A DNA stretch of 64,000 nt, from contig JAHBWG010000026.1 of NCBI GenBank assembly GCA_019637095.1, positions 1 to 64,000 of the forward strand, read 5' to 3'. The notes beneath the pieces were generated by a model. It was given only the letters and a program-made list of their open reading frames with translations, did not search any database and had not been told where the DNA came from. The position numbers were made by a program, and so were the translations under genes. Below are positions 25,543 to 33,462 of this stretch, one piece after another (the stretch's first letter is position 1; each line of letters opens with the position of its first letter). The DNA comes from Sandaracinaceae bacterium (GTDB lineage Bacteria; Myxococcota_A; Polyangia; Polyangiales; Sandaracinaceae).

Positions 25543-27803
25543 GCGAACCTCGCGAGCTTGGTGCCGGTGAGGTCGGCGCCCTCGAAGCGCGCGCGGTCCA
25601 CGATCGCGTCGCGCGTCTCCGCGGCGAACAGGCTCGAGCCGCGCAGATCGGTCTCGGACAAGATCGCGCCGCCGAGCTTCGCCTGCATGAGGTCCGCCGC
25701 GCGGACCTTCGCGCGCGTGAGGTCCGCGCCCTTGAGCTTGGCCTTCTTCAGGCGGCAGCCGTCGAGCACCGCGCCACGCAGGATCGCCCCCGCGAAGCTC
25801 GCCCGCTCGAGCGTCGTGAACGACAGGTCCGCCTCGACGAGCGACGAGCCGCCGAAGCGCGCGCGGTCGGCGCGCGCGCGCGTCAGGCTCGCGCCGTCGA
25901 ACCGCGCGCCGCCGTAGCCTCGCAAGAGGCTCAGATCGCACTCCGAGAAGTCGGCGGCCGTCGCGTCGACGCCGCGCAGGCGCGCGTCGGCGAAGCTCGC
26001 CCCTCTGCAGCGCGCCTCCCGCAGCGTCCCGTGCACGAGCACGAGCTCGGACGCGCTCGCGCCCTCGAGGTTCGCGCGCACGAAGCTCGCGCCGCGCGCC
26101 TCGACCTTCGCGAGCGAGGCCTTCACCAGCGATGCGCCGTCGAGCGACGCGCGATCGAGCACGGCGCCGTCGAGCAGCGCCCCGTCGAGCAGCGCCCCGT
26201 CGAGCAGCGCGCCCGACAGATCGGCGCCTTCGAGGCGCGCGCCCGTGAGGTCCGCGCCCGCGAGCCGCGCGCCGGCGAGCATCGCGCCGGCGAGCCGCGC
26301 GCCGCGGAGCGAGCACCCCGTCAGATCGGCGCCGCGCAGGAGCGCGCCCTCGGCGTCGAGGTCGTCGAAGCGCTCGCCCGCGAGCTTCACGCGCGTGAGG
26401 TCGCCTCGCCACGGGCGACCCTCGGCGTAGTCGAGCAGCGCGCGCTCGTGGACGGACTCGCCGACGATCGGGTCCTCCTCGATCGCGACCGGGATGGGCT
26501 TCTTGCGCTTGCCGAACCCCGCGGCGACCGCCGCCGCGTCGAGCGCGGGCGCGGAGCCCTCGACGTCCGGCGCGGGCGGCGCGTCGAGCGCGGGCGCCGG
26601 GATGTCGACCATCGTCGCGATGACCTGCACGAGCGTCATCGCCGCCTCGTTCTTCGCGCCCAGGCTCTTGGCCGCGTCGCGCACGCGCATGAGCGTCTGG
26701 GCGTCGGCGTCGTCCTGCGGATCGAGCGGCGAGAAGCCCGCCTCCTCGAGCGCGACGACGCGGAGCTGCGCCTCGAAGAGATCCTCGCAGGCCTCGAGGC
26801 TCTGCTGCTCGCCGACGCGCTCGTGCAGGAGGAAGAGCGTGCGGATGTCGCTCGCGGCGGCGTCGCGGACCGCGAAGAGCCCGCGGTGGAGGCAGATCAC
26901 GCGCAGGCGCTCGGCGTCGACAACGATCGTGTCGAGCTTGAGGTGGATCTCGTCGAGCTTGCCGGCGGCGGCGCGGTCGCGCTCGACGAACGCGCGCGGG
27001 CGCAGGCCCGGCAGGCGGCACTCGAGCCACGCGTGCTCAGGGTGCAGGTGCCCGAGACCGATCGTCTCGGTGCCCGCCCAGTAGGTGCGCATGCGCTGAT
27101 CGGGCGGCGCGCTCAGGAAGTAGTCGGGGTGCAGATCGACCGGGTAGTACGGGAAGCGGTCGCGCTGCCACGCCTCGTCGTAGGTGCCGGCGAGGCGCAG
27201 GCGCGCGGCCGCCGTGGGGTGGATCGGTGAGACGACGGCGGGGTCGGGGCGCGCGCCGGGCCCGTCGAGCAGGGCGCCCGGGCGCTCGAGGTTCGGCAGC
27301 GGGTGGCGGCTGCCCTCGGGGGTCTCGATCGGCGAGGCGCCGCGCCCGAACGGGTTGGGCTCGAAGCCCGAGCCGCCGAACGCGCGCTCCCACGTGAGCG
27401 GCATCGACGTGAACGGCTCGGGGTCCGACGCGCGCCGCGTCAGGAGGCTCCCCTCCCAGTGGCGATCGCCGAAGACCGCGATGCGCTTGTCGATCGCGCC
27501 GCACTTGAAGCGCACCTCCGAGGCGCGCGCCCGCCCGCCCGGCGGGTGACAGGACCCGACGAGGAAGCACTCGCCGGTCGGCTTGAGCGGGTCGAAGTCG
27601 CCCGGGTAGACGAGGCTGAGGTCCGGATCGTCGTCGACGAAGCGCGGGCCCGAGCAGGTGTCCTGCGCCTTGGCGATGCGCGCGGCCACGCCGTGCTGTA
27701 GCTCGTACGTCGCCTTGACGACGAGCAGCATCAGCGGCGAGCCGGGCCGCAGCGGCCACAGCACCGTGCCGAGCTCGAACGGCGACGCGCGGACGACCTT
27801 CAT
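25539..27803 (-). CDS. DUF2169 domain fused to pentapeptide repeats
   Basis: A 754-residue protein. Residues 1 to about 330 match the DUF2169 pattern (SPFELGTVLWPLRPG, LMLLVVKATYEL, PLTWERAFGGSGFEPNPFGR, NLERPG). A linker follows with Asp/Pro-rich low complexity, KRKKPIPVAIEED, and then pentapeptide repeats from about 470 to the end. DUF2169 proteins are T6SS-associated and proposed to act as effector-loading adaptors. The fusion to a pentapeptide rod ties it to the all-pentapeptide protein encoded next, which it overlaps by four bases. Three exact copies of LLDGA (15-bp DNA repeats) occur at 26167-26211. The start is 5 bases after the stop of the needle-like gene. Confidence 0.88.
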   Translation of the reverse strand: MKVVRASPFELGTVLWPLRPGSPLMLLVVKATYELQHGVAARIAKAQDTCSGPRFVDDDPDLSLVYPGDFDPLKPTGECFLVGSCHPPGGRARASEVRFKCGAIDKRIAVFGDRHWEGSLLTRRASDPEPFTSMPLTWERAFGGSGFEPNPFGRGASPIETPEGSRHPLPNLERPGALLDGPGARPDPAVVSPIHPTAAARLRLAGTYDEAWQRDRFPYYPVDLHPDYFLSAPPDQRMRTYWAGTETIGLGHLHPEHAWLECRLPGLRPRAFVERDRAAAGKLDEIHLKLDTIVVDAERLRVICLHRGLFAVRDAAASDIRTLFLLHERVGEQQSLEACEDLFEAQLRVVALEEAGFSPLDPQDDADAQTLMRVRDAAKSLGAKNEAAMTLVQVIATMVDIPAPALDAPPAPDVEGSAPALDAAAVAAGFGKRKKPIPVAIEEDPIVGESVHERALLDYAEGRPWRGDLTRVKLAGERFDDLDAEGALLRGADLTGCSLRGARLAGAMLAGARLAGADLTGARLEGADLSGALLDGALLDGALLDGAVLDRASLDGASLVKASLAKVEARGASFVRANLEGASASELVLVHGTLREARCRGASFADARLRGVDATAADFSECDLSLLRGYGGARFDGASLTRARADRARFGGSSLVEADLSFTTLERASFAGAILRGAVLDGCRLKKAKLKGADLTRAKVRAADLMQAKLGGAILSETDLRGSSLFAAETRDAIVDRARFEGADLTGTKLARFA
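26167..26211. repeat. 15-bp tandem repeat, three copies, inside the DUF2169-pentapeptide gene
   Basis: The unit CCGTCGAGCAGCGCC is repeated at 26167-26181, 26182-26196 and 26197-26211, the last copy differing in its final base. On the minus strand it encodes consecutive LLDGA pentapeptides. Identity at the DNA level, while neighbouring pentapeptides have diverged, points to recent slippage that lengthens the beta-helix in whole repeat units without changing frame. Confidence 0.85.
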
Positions 27804-27808
27804 CCGCC

Positions 27809-29263
27809 CTACCCGAGCTCGATCGAGTCGCCCTTGATCGACACCTCGTCGGAGCTGATCTCGATGCAGTGATCGCTGTCGACGCCGGCGTAGATCGAGT
27901 CGGAGCTCGCCTTGAGGTAGTCGTCGTCGTCGTCGCCGAAGACGAGCCCGTCGTCGTCGCTGATCGTGAAGGTCGTGGCGTCGCTCGTGATCGTGATCGC
28001 GCCGCCGCTCTCCACCATGATCGAGTACTCGGTGTCGTCGTCGATCTTGAGCGTGATCGACTCGCCCGCGGCGAGCTGGATCGTCGAGTCCGCGAGCCCG
28101 TCGATCACCTCGGGCGTCTTGAGCCAGATGCCGTCGTCCCCCTCCTCGCGCTCGCCGTCGTCGTCGGTCGCGAGCGAGATGCGCTTCTTCGCGCGGACCG
28201 AGACGAGCTCCGTCTCCTCTTGCGGCTCATCGGGCTCGAGCTGGCCGAGGTGGATCGCCTTGCCCATGACCTCGACCGCGTCCCCCGTCCGCGCGGCGAG
28301 CGTCAGGTCGCCCTCGTTCGCGATCACCCGGACGCGCTGCGAGCCGATCAGCGCGACGTTGTTCCCCGCCGTGAGCGACGCGTCCTCTGCCGCGCTCAGG
28401 TCGAGGTGCTCGGTCGCCGCGATCGACGGGTTCTTCGAGGACAGCGAGAGCGCCTCTTCGGCGTGCACGGCGCCGAACTTCGGCGTCCCGATCACGAACC
28501 CGGCCTCCCCGTACACGGCGACGCCGCCCTTCTTCGCGGCGGCGCTCTTGCCCAGCGGGTTGCGCGTGCCGTGCGTGTCGGAGGCGAGGTCCCTCGAGGT
28601 GACCGACGCCTGCGTCGCCGTCCACTCCGTCTTGAACTCCGGGTCGGCGAGCTCGCTGAGCTGGTCGCGAGCCGCGACGGCGGCGTCGACCGCCCCGGAC
28701 CACGTCCCCCAGCCCTTGGTCGCCTCGCCCATCAGCGCGCCGTGCTTCGCGAGCGCGGCCGGCGCCTTCGGGGCCTTGCCCGCCACCGGGTCGTTCTTCA
28801 CGGCGATGGCGCCGCCCGCCGCGATCACGACGCCACCCGAGGCGACCACGTTCGTCACCGCCGCCGACGCGAGGACCGCGGGCCCGGCCGACACGACGTA
28901 CGCGCTGTCGTCGTCGGACTGCACGAGGAGCTGCCCGTTCGACTGCAGCGTCATCGTGCTCTCCTTCTTGCCGCCCTCCGCGCTCGCGACGACGTGGGAG
29001 TTGGTCGTCAGCCCGTAGCCGTCGTAGTTGCGCCCGTCCTGGCGGCGCCCGGCGGAGATCACCGTGCCATCCTCCTTCTTGCGCGTCGGCACGCGGACCT
29101 GGTGGCGCTGGTGCTCGCCGGTCAGCGTGCTGACCTCGGGCACCGCGAGGCGCTGCTTCATCACCTTGGCGGCGTCGTCCGCGAGCGCTCGCTGCGCGGC
29201 GCGGGTCGAGCGCACGGCGCCCTCGTGTTTGCTCAGATCGAGCGAGACGGCCTCACGCGTCAT
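27809..29263 (-). CDS. VgrG needle-like beta-helix protein encoded separately
   Basis: A 484-residue protein that overlaps the VgrG gene by 11 bases (29253-29263). The N-terminal half is mixed, with low-complexity Ala/Val stretches (SAGPAVLASAAVTNVVASGG). The C-terminal half consists of regular beta-strand repeats typical of VgrG C-terminal needles (DUF2345-like): STIQLAAGESITLKIDDD, YSIMVESGGAITITSDATT, DSDHCIEISSDEVSIKG. The adjacent VgrG stops just after its OB-fold region, so the needle that is usually the C-terminus of VgrG appears to be a separate chain here. Acidic runs (DDDDDYLK) may bind metal. I infer a structural part of the puncturing spike; an effector function cannot be excluded. 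Confidence 0.72.
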   Translation of the reverse strand: MTREAVSLDLSKHEGAVRSTRAAQRALADDAAKVMKQRLAVPEVSTLTGEHQRHQVRVPTRKKEDGTVISAGRRQDGRNYDGYGLTTNSHVVASAEGGKKESTMTLQSNGQLLVQSDDDSAYVVSAGPAVLASAAVTNVVASGGVVIAAGGAIAVKNDPVAGKAPKAPAALAKHGALMGEATKGWGTWSGAVDAAVAARDQLSELADPEFKTEWTATQASVTSRDLASDTHGTRNPLGKSAAAKKGGVAVYGEAGFVIGTPKFGAVHAEEALSLSSKNPSIAATEHLDLSAAEDASLTAGNNVALIGSQRVRVIANEGDLTLAARTGDAVEVMGKAIHLGQLEPDEPQEETELVSVRAKKRISLATDDDGEREEGDDGIWLKTPEVIDGLADSTIQLAAGESITLKIDDDTEYSIMVESGGAITITSDATTFTISDDDGLVFGDDDDDYLKASSDSIYAGVDSDHCIEISSDEVSIKGDSIELG

Positions 29264-30767
29264 CTTCCCACTCCGTGACGATGTTCCCCTTGGTCCGCAC
29301 GACGCTCTGCGTCGCGTTGTCGGCGGTGACCGGCGACTGCGTCGCCGGGTTCGGCACCGCGCCCACGATCACCGGTCGATCCGGGTCGCCGCCGAGGTGC
29401 GCGATCAGCACCTCCGTCCCGACGTGCAGCGGGAAGTGCATCCCATAGGCCGGGCCCGCGTAGACCTGGATGCGACGGATCCAGCGCGTCGCGCGGCCCC
29501 CCGGGGCGCCGACGCCGTCGAAGGGCAAGAGCACGCGGTAGCGCCCCTGGTCGTCGATCGGCGCGGCGACACCGCTGCCGCCGCCGCCGCCGAGGAGCTT
29601 GGGCACCGCGCCCAGGAGCGGCGCCGAGCGGTCCGCGGCGCCGTCGATGCGCGCGTGCATGAGGCCCTCGATGCGCGGGCGCGGCGTCACGCGCGGCGGC
29701 CGGTAGGCGACGCCGCGCGGCAACAACGCGAGGCGGTCACCGTCCGCCGCGGCGCCCGCTCGGTCGCGCTCGACGGACACCACGACGAAGCGCTGCTGGT
29801 CGAGCTCGCCGAGCGGGTGCCCGGTGATCTCGACGATCTGCCCGGGCACGACGGAGCGCGCCGTGCCCGCGCCGAACAGCAGCTCCTCCTCCACCGCGCG
29901 CTCCTGGGCGCGGACGGTCGCGACGCGCGCGCCGCGTGACTCGTCCTCGAAGTGATCGCCGTAGAGCGCGACGAGGCCGACGCCGTCGGCGTGCACGACC
30001 GCCTCGGTCTGGAGCGGCACCAGCGGCGTACGGTAGTTCGAGTCCCGCACGACGAGCCGGTGCGAGACGACGCGGTGCCGGCGCGTGAGCGTGCGCAGGC
30101 CGTCGCGGCCCGCGACGAAGCCCGCGCGCGTGACGTAGGCGAGCGTCGGCTCGGGCGCGTCCCGGAACGCGTCGTTCGAGTCGCCGAAGACCACCTTGTC
30201 GGTGCCCCCCGCGAAGTCGAAGTAGAAGAAGATCCCCTCGCGCTCGAGCAGCCGGGCGACGAAGTCGAAGTCGGACTCCTCCCACTGCACGACGTACTCG
30301 AGCGTCGGGTAGCTCGCGACGAGCGCGCGCTCGAACGCCGCGCCCTCGGCGAGGCCGGCCTCGGTGAGCACGGCCGCGACGATGTCCGGGACGCTCATCT
30401 CTTGGAAGACCCGCGATCGCACCGTGCGCGTCAGGTACCAGAGCCGCGGCACGAGCACCGCGCGGTACGTGCTCGTGTGCCCCGGCACGCAGTCGAGCAG
30501 CTCCCACTCGCGGAGCACGCCGTACATCGGGTCGCCGACGTCGCCACGCTCACCGAAGGCGACGGCGCACGGAGAGCGCAAGATCTCTTGCACCGTGTCA
30601 CGGTCCGCCGGGAGCTCTTCGTCGCGCGTGAACGTCAGCTCCACCTCGAACAGCGTGCTCAGGCCGCTCCGCGCGCGGCATCGCCGAACCCGCATCCCCG
30701 CGCCGTCGAACGCCGTGCTCGCGAGCCACGCGTCCACCCACTCGACCGCATCCTCGTCCGTGCTCAT
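29253..30767 (-). CDS. vgrG: Type VI secretion spike protein VgrG (TssI)
   Basis: A 504-residue protein. The gp27-like base (about 1-330) shows RARSGLSTLFEVELTFT, SRVFQEMSVPDIVAAVLTEA, and the typical WEESDFDFVARLLEREGIFF then YFDF. The gp5-like OB-fold follows (about 395-490) with DDQGRYRVLLPFD, RWIRRIQVYAGPAYGMHFPL and LIAHLGGDPDRPVIVGAVPN, all hallmark VgrG motifs. It ends soon after (VTEWEDDA) without a long needle or effector extension. It is the first gene of the minus-strand spike operon and is divergent from a Ser/Thr kinase gene. VgrG forms the trimeric tip that the contractile T6SS tube drives into target cells. Confidence 0.95.
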   Translation of the reverse strand: MSTDEDAVEWVDAWLASTAFDGAGMRVRRCRARSGLSTLFEVELTFTRDEELPADRDTVQEILRSPCAVAFGERGDVGDPMYGVLREWELLDCVPGHTSTYRAVLVPRLWYLTRTVRSRVFQEMSVPDIVAAVLTEAGLAEGAAFERALVASYPTLEYVVQWEESDFDFVARLLEREGIFFYFDFAGGTDKVVFGDSNDAFRDAPEPTLAYVTRAGFVAGRDGLRTLTRRHRVVSHRLVVRDSNYRTPLVPLQTEAVVHADGVGLVALYGDHFEDESRGARVATVRAQERAVEEELLFGAGTARSVVPGQIVEITGHPLGELDQQRFVVVSVERDRAGAAADGDRLALLPRGVAYRPPRVTPRPRIEGLMHARIDGAADRSAPLLGAVPKLLGGGGGSGVAAPIDDQGRYRVLLPFDGVGAPGGRATRWIRRIQVYAGPAYGMHFPLHVGTEVLIAHLGGDPDRPVIVGAVPNPATQSPVTADNATQSVVRTKGNIVTEWEDDA

Positions 30768-30881
30768 CGCCGACTGCCTCCGCTGGCGCCCGGTGACACG
30801 CTAACGCGGATCACGCCGCGAGAGGGACGGAACCCCGCCGATGGAACCCCTCTGTCGCCGTGTCTGATAGAGTCGTGGGCA

Positions 30882-31751
30882 ATGGCCCAAGACGACCGGA
30901 TCGGGCGCATCATCGCGGACCGGTATCAGATCGACCGCGTCATCGGGCGCGGCGGCATGGGGATGGTCTACGGCGGCTCGCACACGTGGACGGAGCGGCC
31001 GGTGGCGGTGAAGCTCCTGCACGCGGACCTCGCCGACGACCCCACGCTGCTCAAGCGCTTCTTCCGCGAGGCGAAGGCCACCGCGAAGCTGCGCCACCCG
31101 AACGTCGTCGAGATCCTCGACATGGGCGAGGACGAGGACGGCTCGGCGTTCATCGTGCTCGAGCTGCTCGAGGGGCGCTCGCTCGGCGCGCTGCTCGCAG
31201 AGGAGAAGCGGCTCGAGCCACCGCGCGCCTACGCGATCCTCTACCCAGTGATGGACGCGCTCGCCGCGGCGCACGAGATGGGCATCGTCCACCGCGACGT
31301 GAAGCCGGAGAACGTCTTCCTCGCGGCGGGCTTCCGCGGCGGGCTCGTGCCCAAGCTGCTCGACTTCGGGATCGCGAAGGTCCTCGAGGGCACGATGATG
31401 ACCGCCGCCGGCACCACGCTCGGGACGCCGACGTACATGGCGCCCGAGCAGGCGATCAGCGAGGGCCCCGTCGGCGCGAGCGCGGACATCTGGAGCATCG
31501 GCGCGGTCTGGTTCCACGTCCTCGCGGGGCGCCCGCCGGTCGACGGGCTCGTCAGCCCGACCGCGACGATGTTCGCGATCATGACCGAGGACCGCCCCAA
31601 GCTCGCGTCGGTGTGGCCCGAGGCGCCGCCCGCGCTCGCGGGCGCGATCGATCGGGCGCTCCTGCGCGACGTCTCGCAGCGGTGGCAGACCATGCGCGAG
31701 CTGATGGCGGCGGTCCGCGCCGCGGCCGAGGCGCTCGGCATCGCGGGGTGA
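30882..31751 (+). CDS. Eukaryotic-type Ser/Thr protein kinase (soluble, kinase domain only)
   Basis: A 289-residue protein starting MAQDDRIGRIIADRYQIDRV. All kinase landmarks are present: Gly loop GRGGMGMVYGG, VAVKLLHADL, catalytic HRDVKPENVF with Asp139, LLDFGIAKV, GTPTYMAPEQ and the WSIGAVWFHVLAGRPP helix. There is no transmembrane or sensor domain, so it is a cytoplasmic kinase. It is transcribed away from vgrG across a 114-base gap. Kinases of this type (PpkA-like) control type VI secretion by phosphorylating Fha proteins, so regulation of the adjoining spike operon is plausible but inferred. Two GGAACCC words lie in the gap at 30829 and 30843, with TCTGA at 30863; they could be part of an ECF-type promoter, but the spacing is not ideal. 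Confidence 0.92.
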   Translation: MAQDDRIGRIIADRYQIDRVIGRGGMGMVYGGSHTWTERPVAVKLLHADLADDPTLLKRFFREAKATAKLRHPNVVEILDMGEDEDGSAFIVLELLEGRSLGALLAEEKRLEPPRAYAILYPVMDALAAAHEMGIVHRDVKPENVFLAAGFRGGLVPKLLDFGIAKVLEGTMMTAAGTTLGTPTYMAPEQAISEGPVGASADIWSIGAVWFHVLAGRPPVDGLVSPTATMFAIMTEDRPKLASVWPEAPPALAGAIDRALLRDVSQRWQTMRELMAAVRAAAEALGIAG

Positions 31752-31754
31752 GGC

Positions 31755-32828
31755 TCACGCGGCGGAGCGATCCGTCGCGCCGGGCCCGACGTAGCGCGCG
31801 CGCGGCCGGATCAGGCGCCCGCCCTGGCGCTGCTCGTCGTAGTGGGCGCACCAGCCCGCCACCCGCGCGCACGCGAACGTCGGCGTGAAGAGCGCGCGCG
31901 CGAGCCCGAGCGCGTCGAGCAGCACCGCCGTGTACATCTCGACGTTCGCGCGGAGCGCCCGCCCCGGCTTACCCTGCGAGAGCGCGCGGTCCGCCGCCGC
32001 CTCGACCGCGCGCGCGAGCGCGAGCCGCCCGCTGGCCCCGCCGAGCGAAGCGGCCGCGCGCTCGAGCACCTCCGCGCGCGGGTCGCGCACCCGATAGACC
32101 CGGTGCCCCATCCCCATGATGCGCTCGCCGCGCGCGAGCGCCGCGCGCACCCAGGCGTCGGCGGCCTCGGCCGCGCCCCCCGCGTCGGCCTCGCCGACGG
32201 CGTCGAGCATGTCGAGGACGGGGCCCGGCGCGCCGCCGTGGAGGCGCCCCTTGAGCGCCCCGATCGCCGCGACGATCGCGCTGACGCGGTCGGACTGCGT
32301 CGAGGCCACCACGCGCGCCGCGAACGTCGACGCGTTCATGCCGTGGTCGACGACGGCGGCGAAGTACGCGTCGAGCGCCGCGATCTCGGCGTGCGACGCC
32401 TCCCGGCCGCGCGCCATGCGCAGGTAGTCGGCCGCGTGCCCGGCGCGCGGATCGGGCGCGAGCGGCGCCGCGCCGGCCGCGCGGCGCGCCCACGCGGCGG
32501 CGAACACGGCGACGGCGCCGATGACCTCCGCCGCGCTCGCACCTCCGTCGAGCTGCGCGATCGAGGCGCGCAGCGCGTCCATCGGGTCCTCGAGCGCGAG
32601 CGCGCCGCCGAGCGCCTCGAGGCGCTCGAACGCGCGAGCGCGCGCGGGCCCGAGCGCGACGGGCGGCCCGTCGAGCGCGCCGTCGAGCACGAGCGCGCAC
32701 ACCGCCTCGAAGGGCGCCCGCCCCGCGAGCTCGGCGACCGGCCACCCGCGGATCAGGAGCTCTCCCGCCTCCCCGTCGACGCAGCTCGTCCGCGTCTCGG
32801 CCACGACCACGCCCTCCATGCCTTCCAT
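31755..32828 (-). CDS. Citrate synthase family protein
   Basis: A 357-residue protein starting MEGMEGVVVAETRTSC, with AGGAGGT seven bases before the ATG at 32828. Family landmarks are DGEAGELLIRGWPVAELA near the N-terminus, the first catalytic His in DHGMNASTFAARVVAST, GRLHGGAPGPVLDML, the second His in GMGHRVYRVRDPRAEVL, and the C-terminal LFTPTFACARVAGWCAHYDEQ followed by a Gln/Arg-rich CoA-side tail. Where classical enzymes have NVDFY with the catalytic Asp, this one has NVEMY. The family condenses acetyl-CoA (or propionyl-CoA) with oxaloacetate; the Glu means activity or substrate cannot be assumed. The gene is divergent from an HTH-citrate synthase locus whose operator lies in the shared 61-base gap. 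It converges on the kinase gene with 3 bases between stops. Confidence 0.88.
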   Translation of the reverse strand: MEGMEGVVVAETRTSCVDGEAGELLIRGWPVAELAGRAPFEAVCALVLDGALDGPPVALGPARARAFERLEALGGALALEDPMDALRASIAQLDGGASAAEVIGAVAVFAAAWARRAAGAAPLAPDPRAGHAADYLRMARGREASHAEIAALDAYFAAVVDHGMNASTFAARVVASTQSDRVSAIVAAIGALKGRLHGGAPGPVLDMLDAVGEADAGGAAEAADAWVRAALARGERIMGMGHRVYRVRDPRAEVLERAAASLGGASGRLALARAVEAAADRALSQGKPGRALRANVEMYTAVLLDALGLARALFTPTFACARVAGWCAHYDEQRQGGRLIRPRARYVGPGATDRSAA

Positions 32829-32868
32829 CGCGCACCTCCTCGGTCGCGACGAACGTGGGCGCGCGTGG

Positions 32869-32899
32869 TAGATTGATCAACGTTGATTGATGAATCAAC
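32869..32899. promoter_or_regulatory. Nested palindromic operator between divergent citrate synthase genes, overlapping a start codon
   Basis: In surroundings of nearly 90% G+C, this AT-rich stretch holds three overlapping symmetric elements built from GTTGAT/ATCAAC: TTGATCAA (32873-32880), ATCAACGTTGAT (32876-32887), and the perfect 7-bp inverted repeat GTTGATT-GATG-AATCAAC (32882-32899). The last covers the ATG at 32890 of the HTH gene. A TAGATT at 32869 could be a -10 box about 16 bases before that ATG, and there is no Shine-Dalgarno, so the transcript may be leaderless or nearly so. The obvious binder is the MerR/excisionase-like HTH encoded immediately to the right, controlling both directions. 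Confidence 0.75.
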
Positions 32900-33462
32900 C
32901 TGATGGAATCGACGATCCGCCGGGCGAGTGGCTCGACGCACCCACCGCCGCCGCGTTCCTCGGCGTGCGGCGAGAGACGCTCTACGCGTACGTCGCGCGC
33001 GGGCGCCTGCGCAGCCGGGTCACCGCCGGCCGCGCGCGCGCCTACGCCAAGGACGACCTCGCGCGCCTCGCCGCCAAGACGCGCGCGCGCGCCGGCCACG
33101 CCGCGGTCGCCGCGGGCGCGCTCGCGTTCGGCGAGCCGGTGCTCGACTCCGCCATCACGCACCTCGACGCGGGCGGCCCGGCGTACCGCGGGCACCCGGC
33201 GATCGCGCTCGCGGCGCGCGGCCTGCCGTTCGAGCCGGTCGCGGAGCTGCTCGTCGCGGGCGCGCTCCCGACGCGGCCGCCGCGCTGGCCGCCGTCCCCG
33301 AGCCCGAAGGCGATGGCCGCGATCGCGCGCCTCGTCCCGCCGCAGGCGCGCCCGCTCGACGCCGCGGCGATCGCGCTCGCGGCGCTCGGCGCGCGGTTCC
33401 CGCGCGCTGGCGTCGGTGGCAACGAACGGGCGCCGCGCGCGCCTCGTGCGCTGACCTCATGA
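32890..33462 (+). CDS. HTH domain plus N-terminal part of a citrate synthase (first half of a split gene)
   Basis: A 190-residue protein from ATG 32890; a TTG at 32887 is in frame, and there is no other plausible start. Residues 14-60 are a MerR/excisionase-like HTH (EWLDAPTAAAFLGVRRETLY, AYVARGRLRSRV). The rest follows the small N-terminal part of citrate synthases (LDSAITHLDAGGPAYRGHPA, LPFEPVAELLVAGALP). It stops in ATGA, which overlaps the start of the second half. Single-chain HTH-citrate synthases are known in proteobacteria. Here the chain is divided in two, either naturally with translational coupling or by a frameshift, since the sequence around the junction (about 33400-33460) has weak family similarity in either frame. 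The HTH probably autoregulates through the operator over its own start. Confidence 0.72.
   Translation: MNQPDGIDDPPGEWLDAPTAAAFLGVRRETLYAYVARGRLRSRVTAGRARAYAKDDLARLAAKTRARAGHAAVAAGALAFGEPVLDSAITHLDAGGPAYRGHPAIALAARGLPFEPVAELLVAGALPTRPPRWPPSPSPKAMAAIARLVPPQARPLDAAAIALAALGARFPRAGVGGNERAPRAPRALTS

Noticed and set aside
22981..27230. Long plus-strand open frames opposite the pentapeptide genes
   Set aside because: Their repetitive Glu/Arg/Ala composition mirrors the sense-strand pentapeptide repeats; no start context or family match.
23614..27500. Regular short repeats that could be mistaken for a CRISPR array
   Set aside because: The periodicity is 15 bases and encodes pentapeptides in one frame; there are no conserved repeats with unique spacers and no cas genes.
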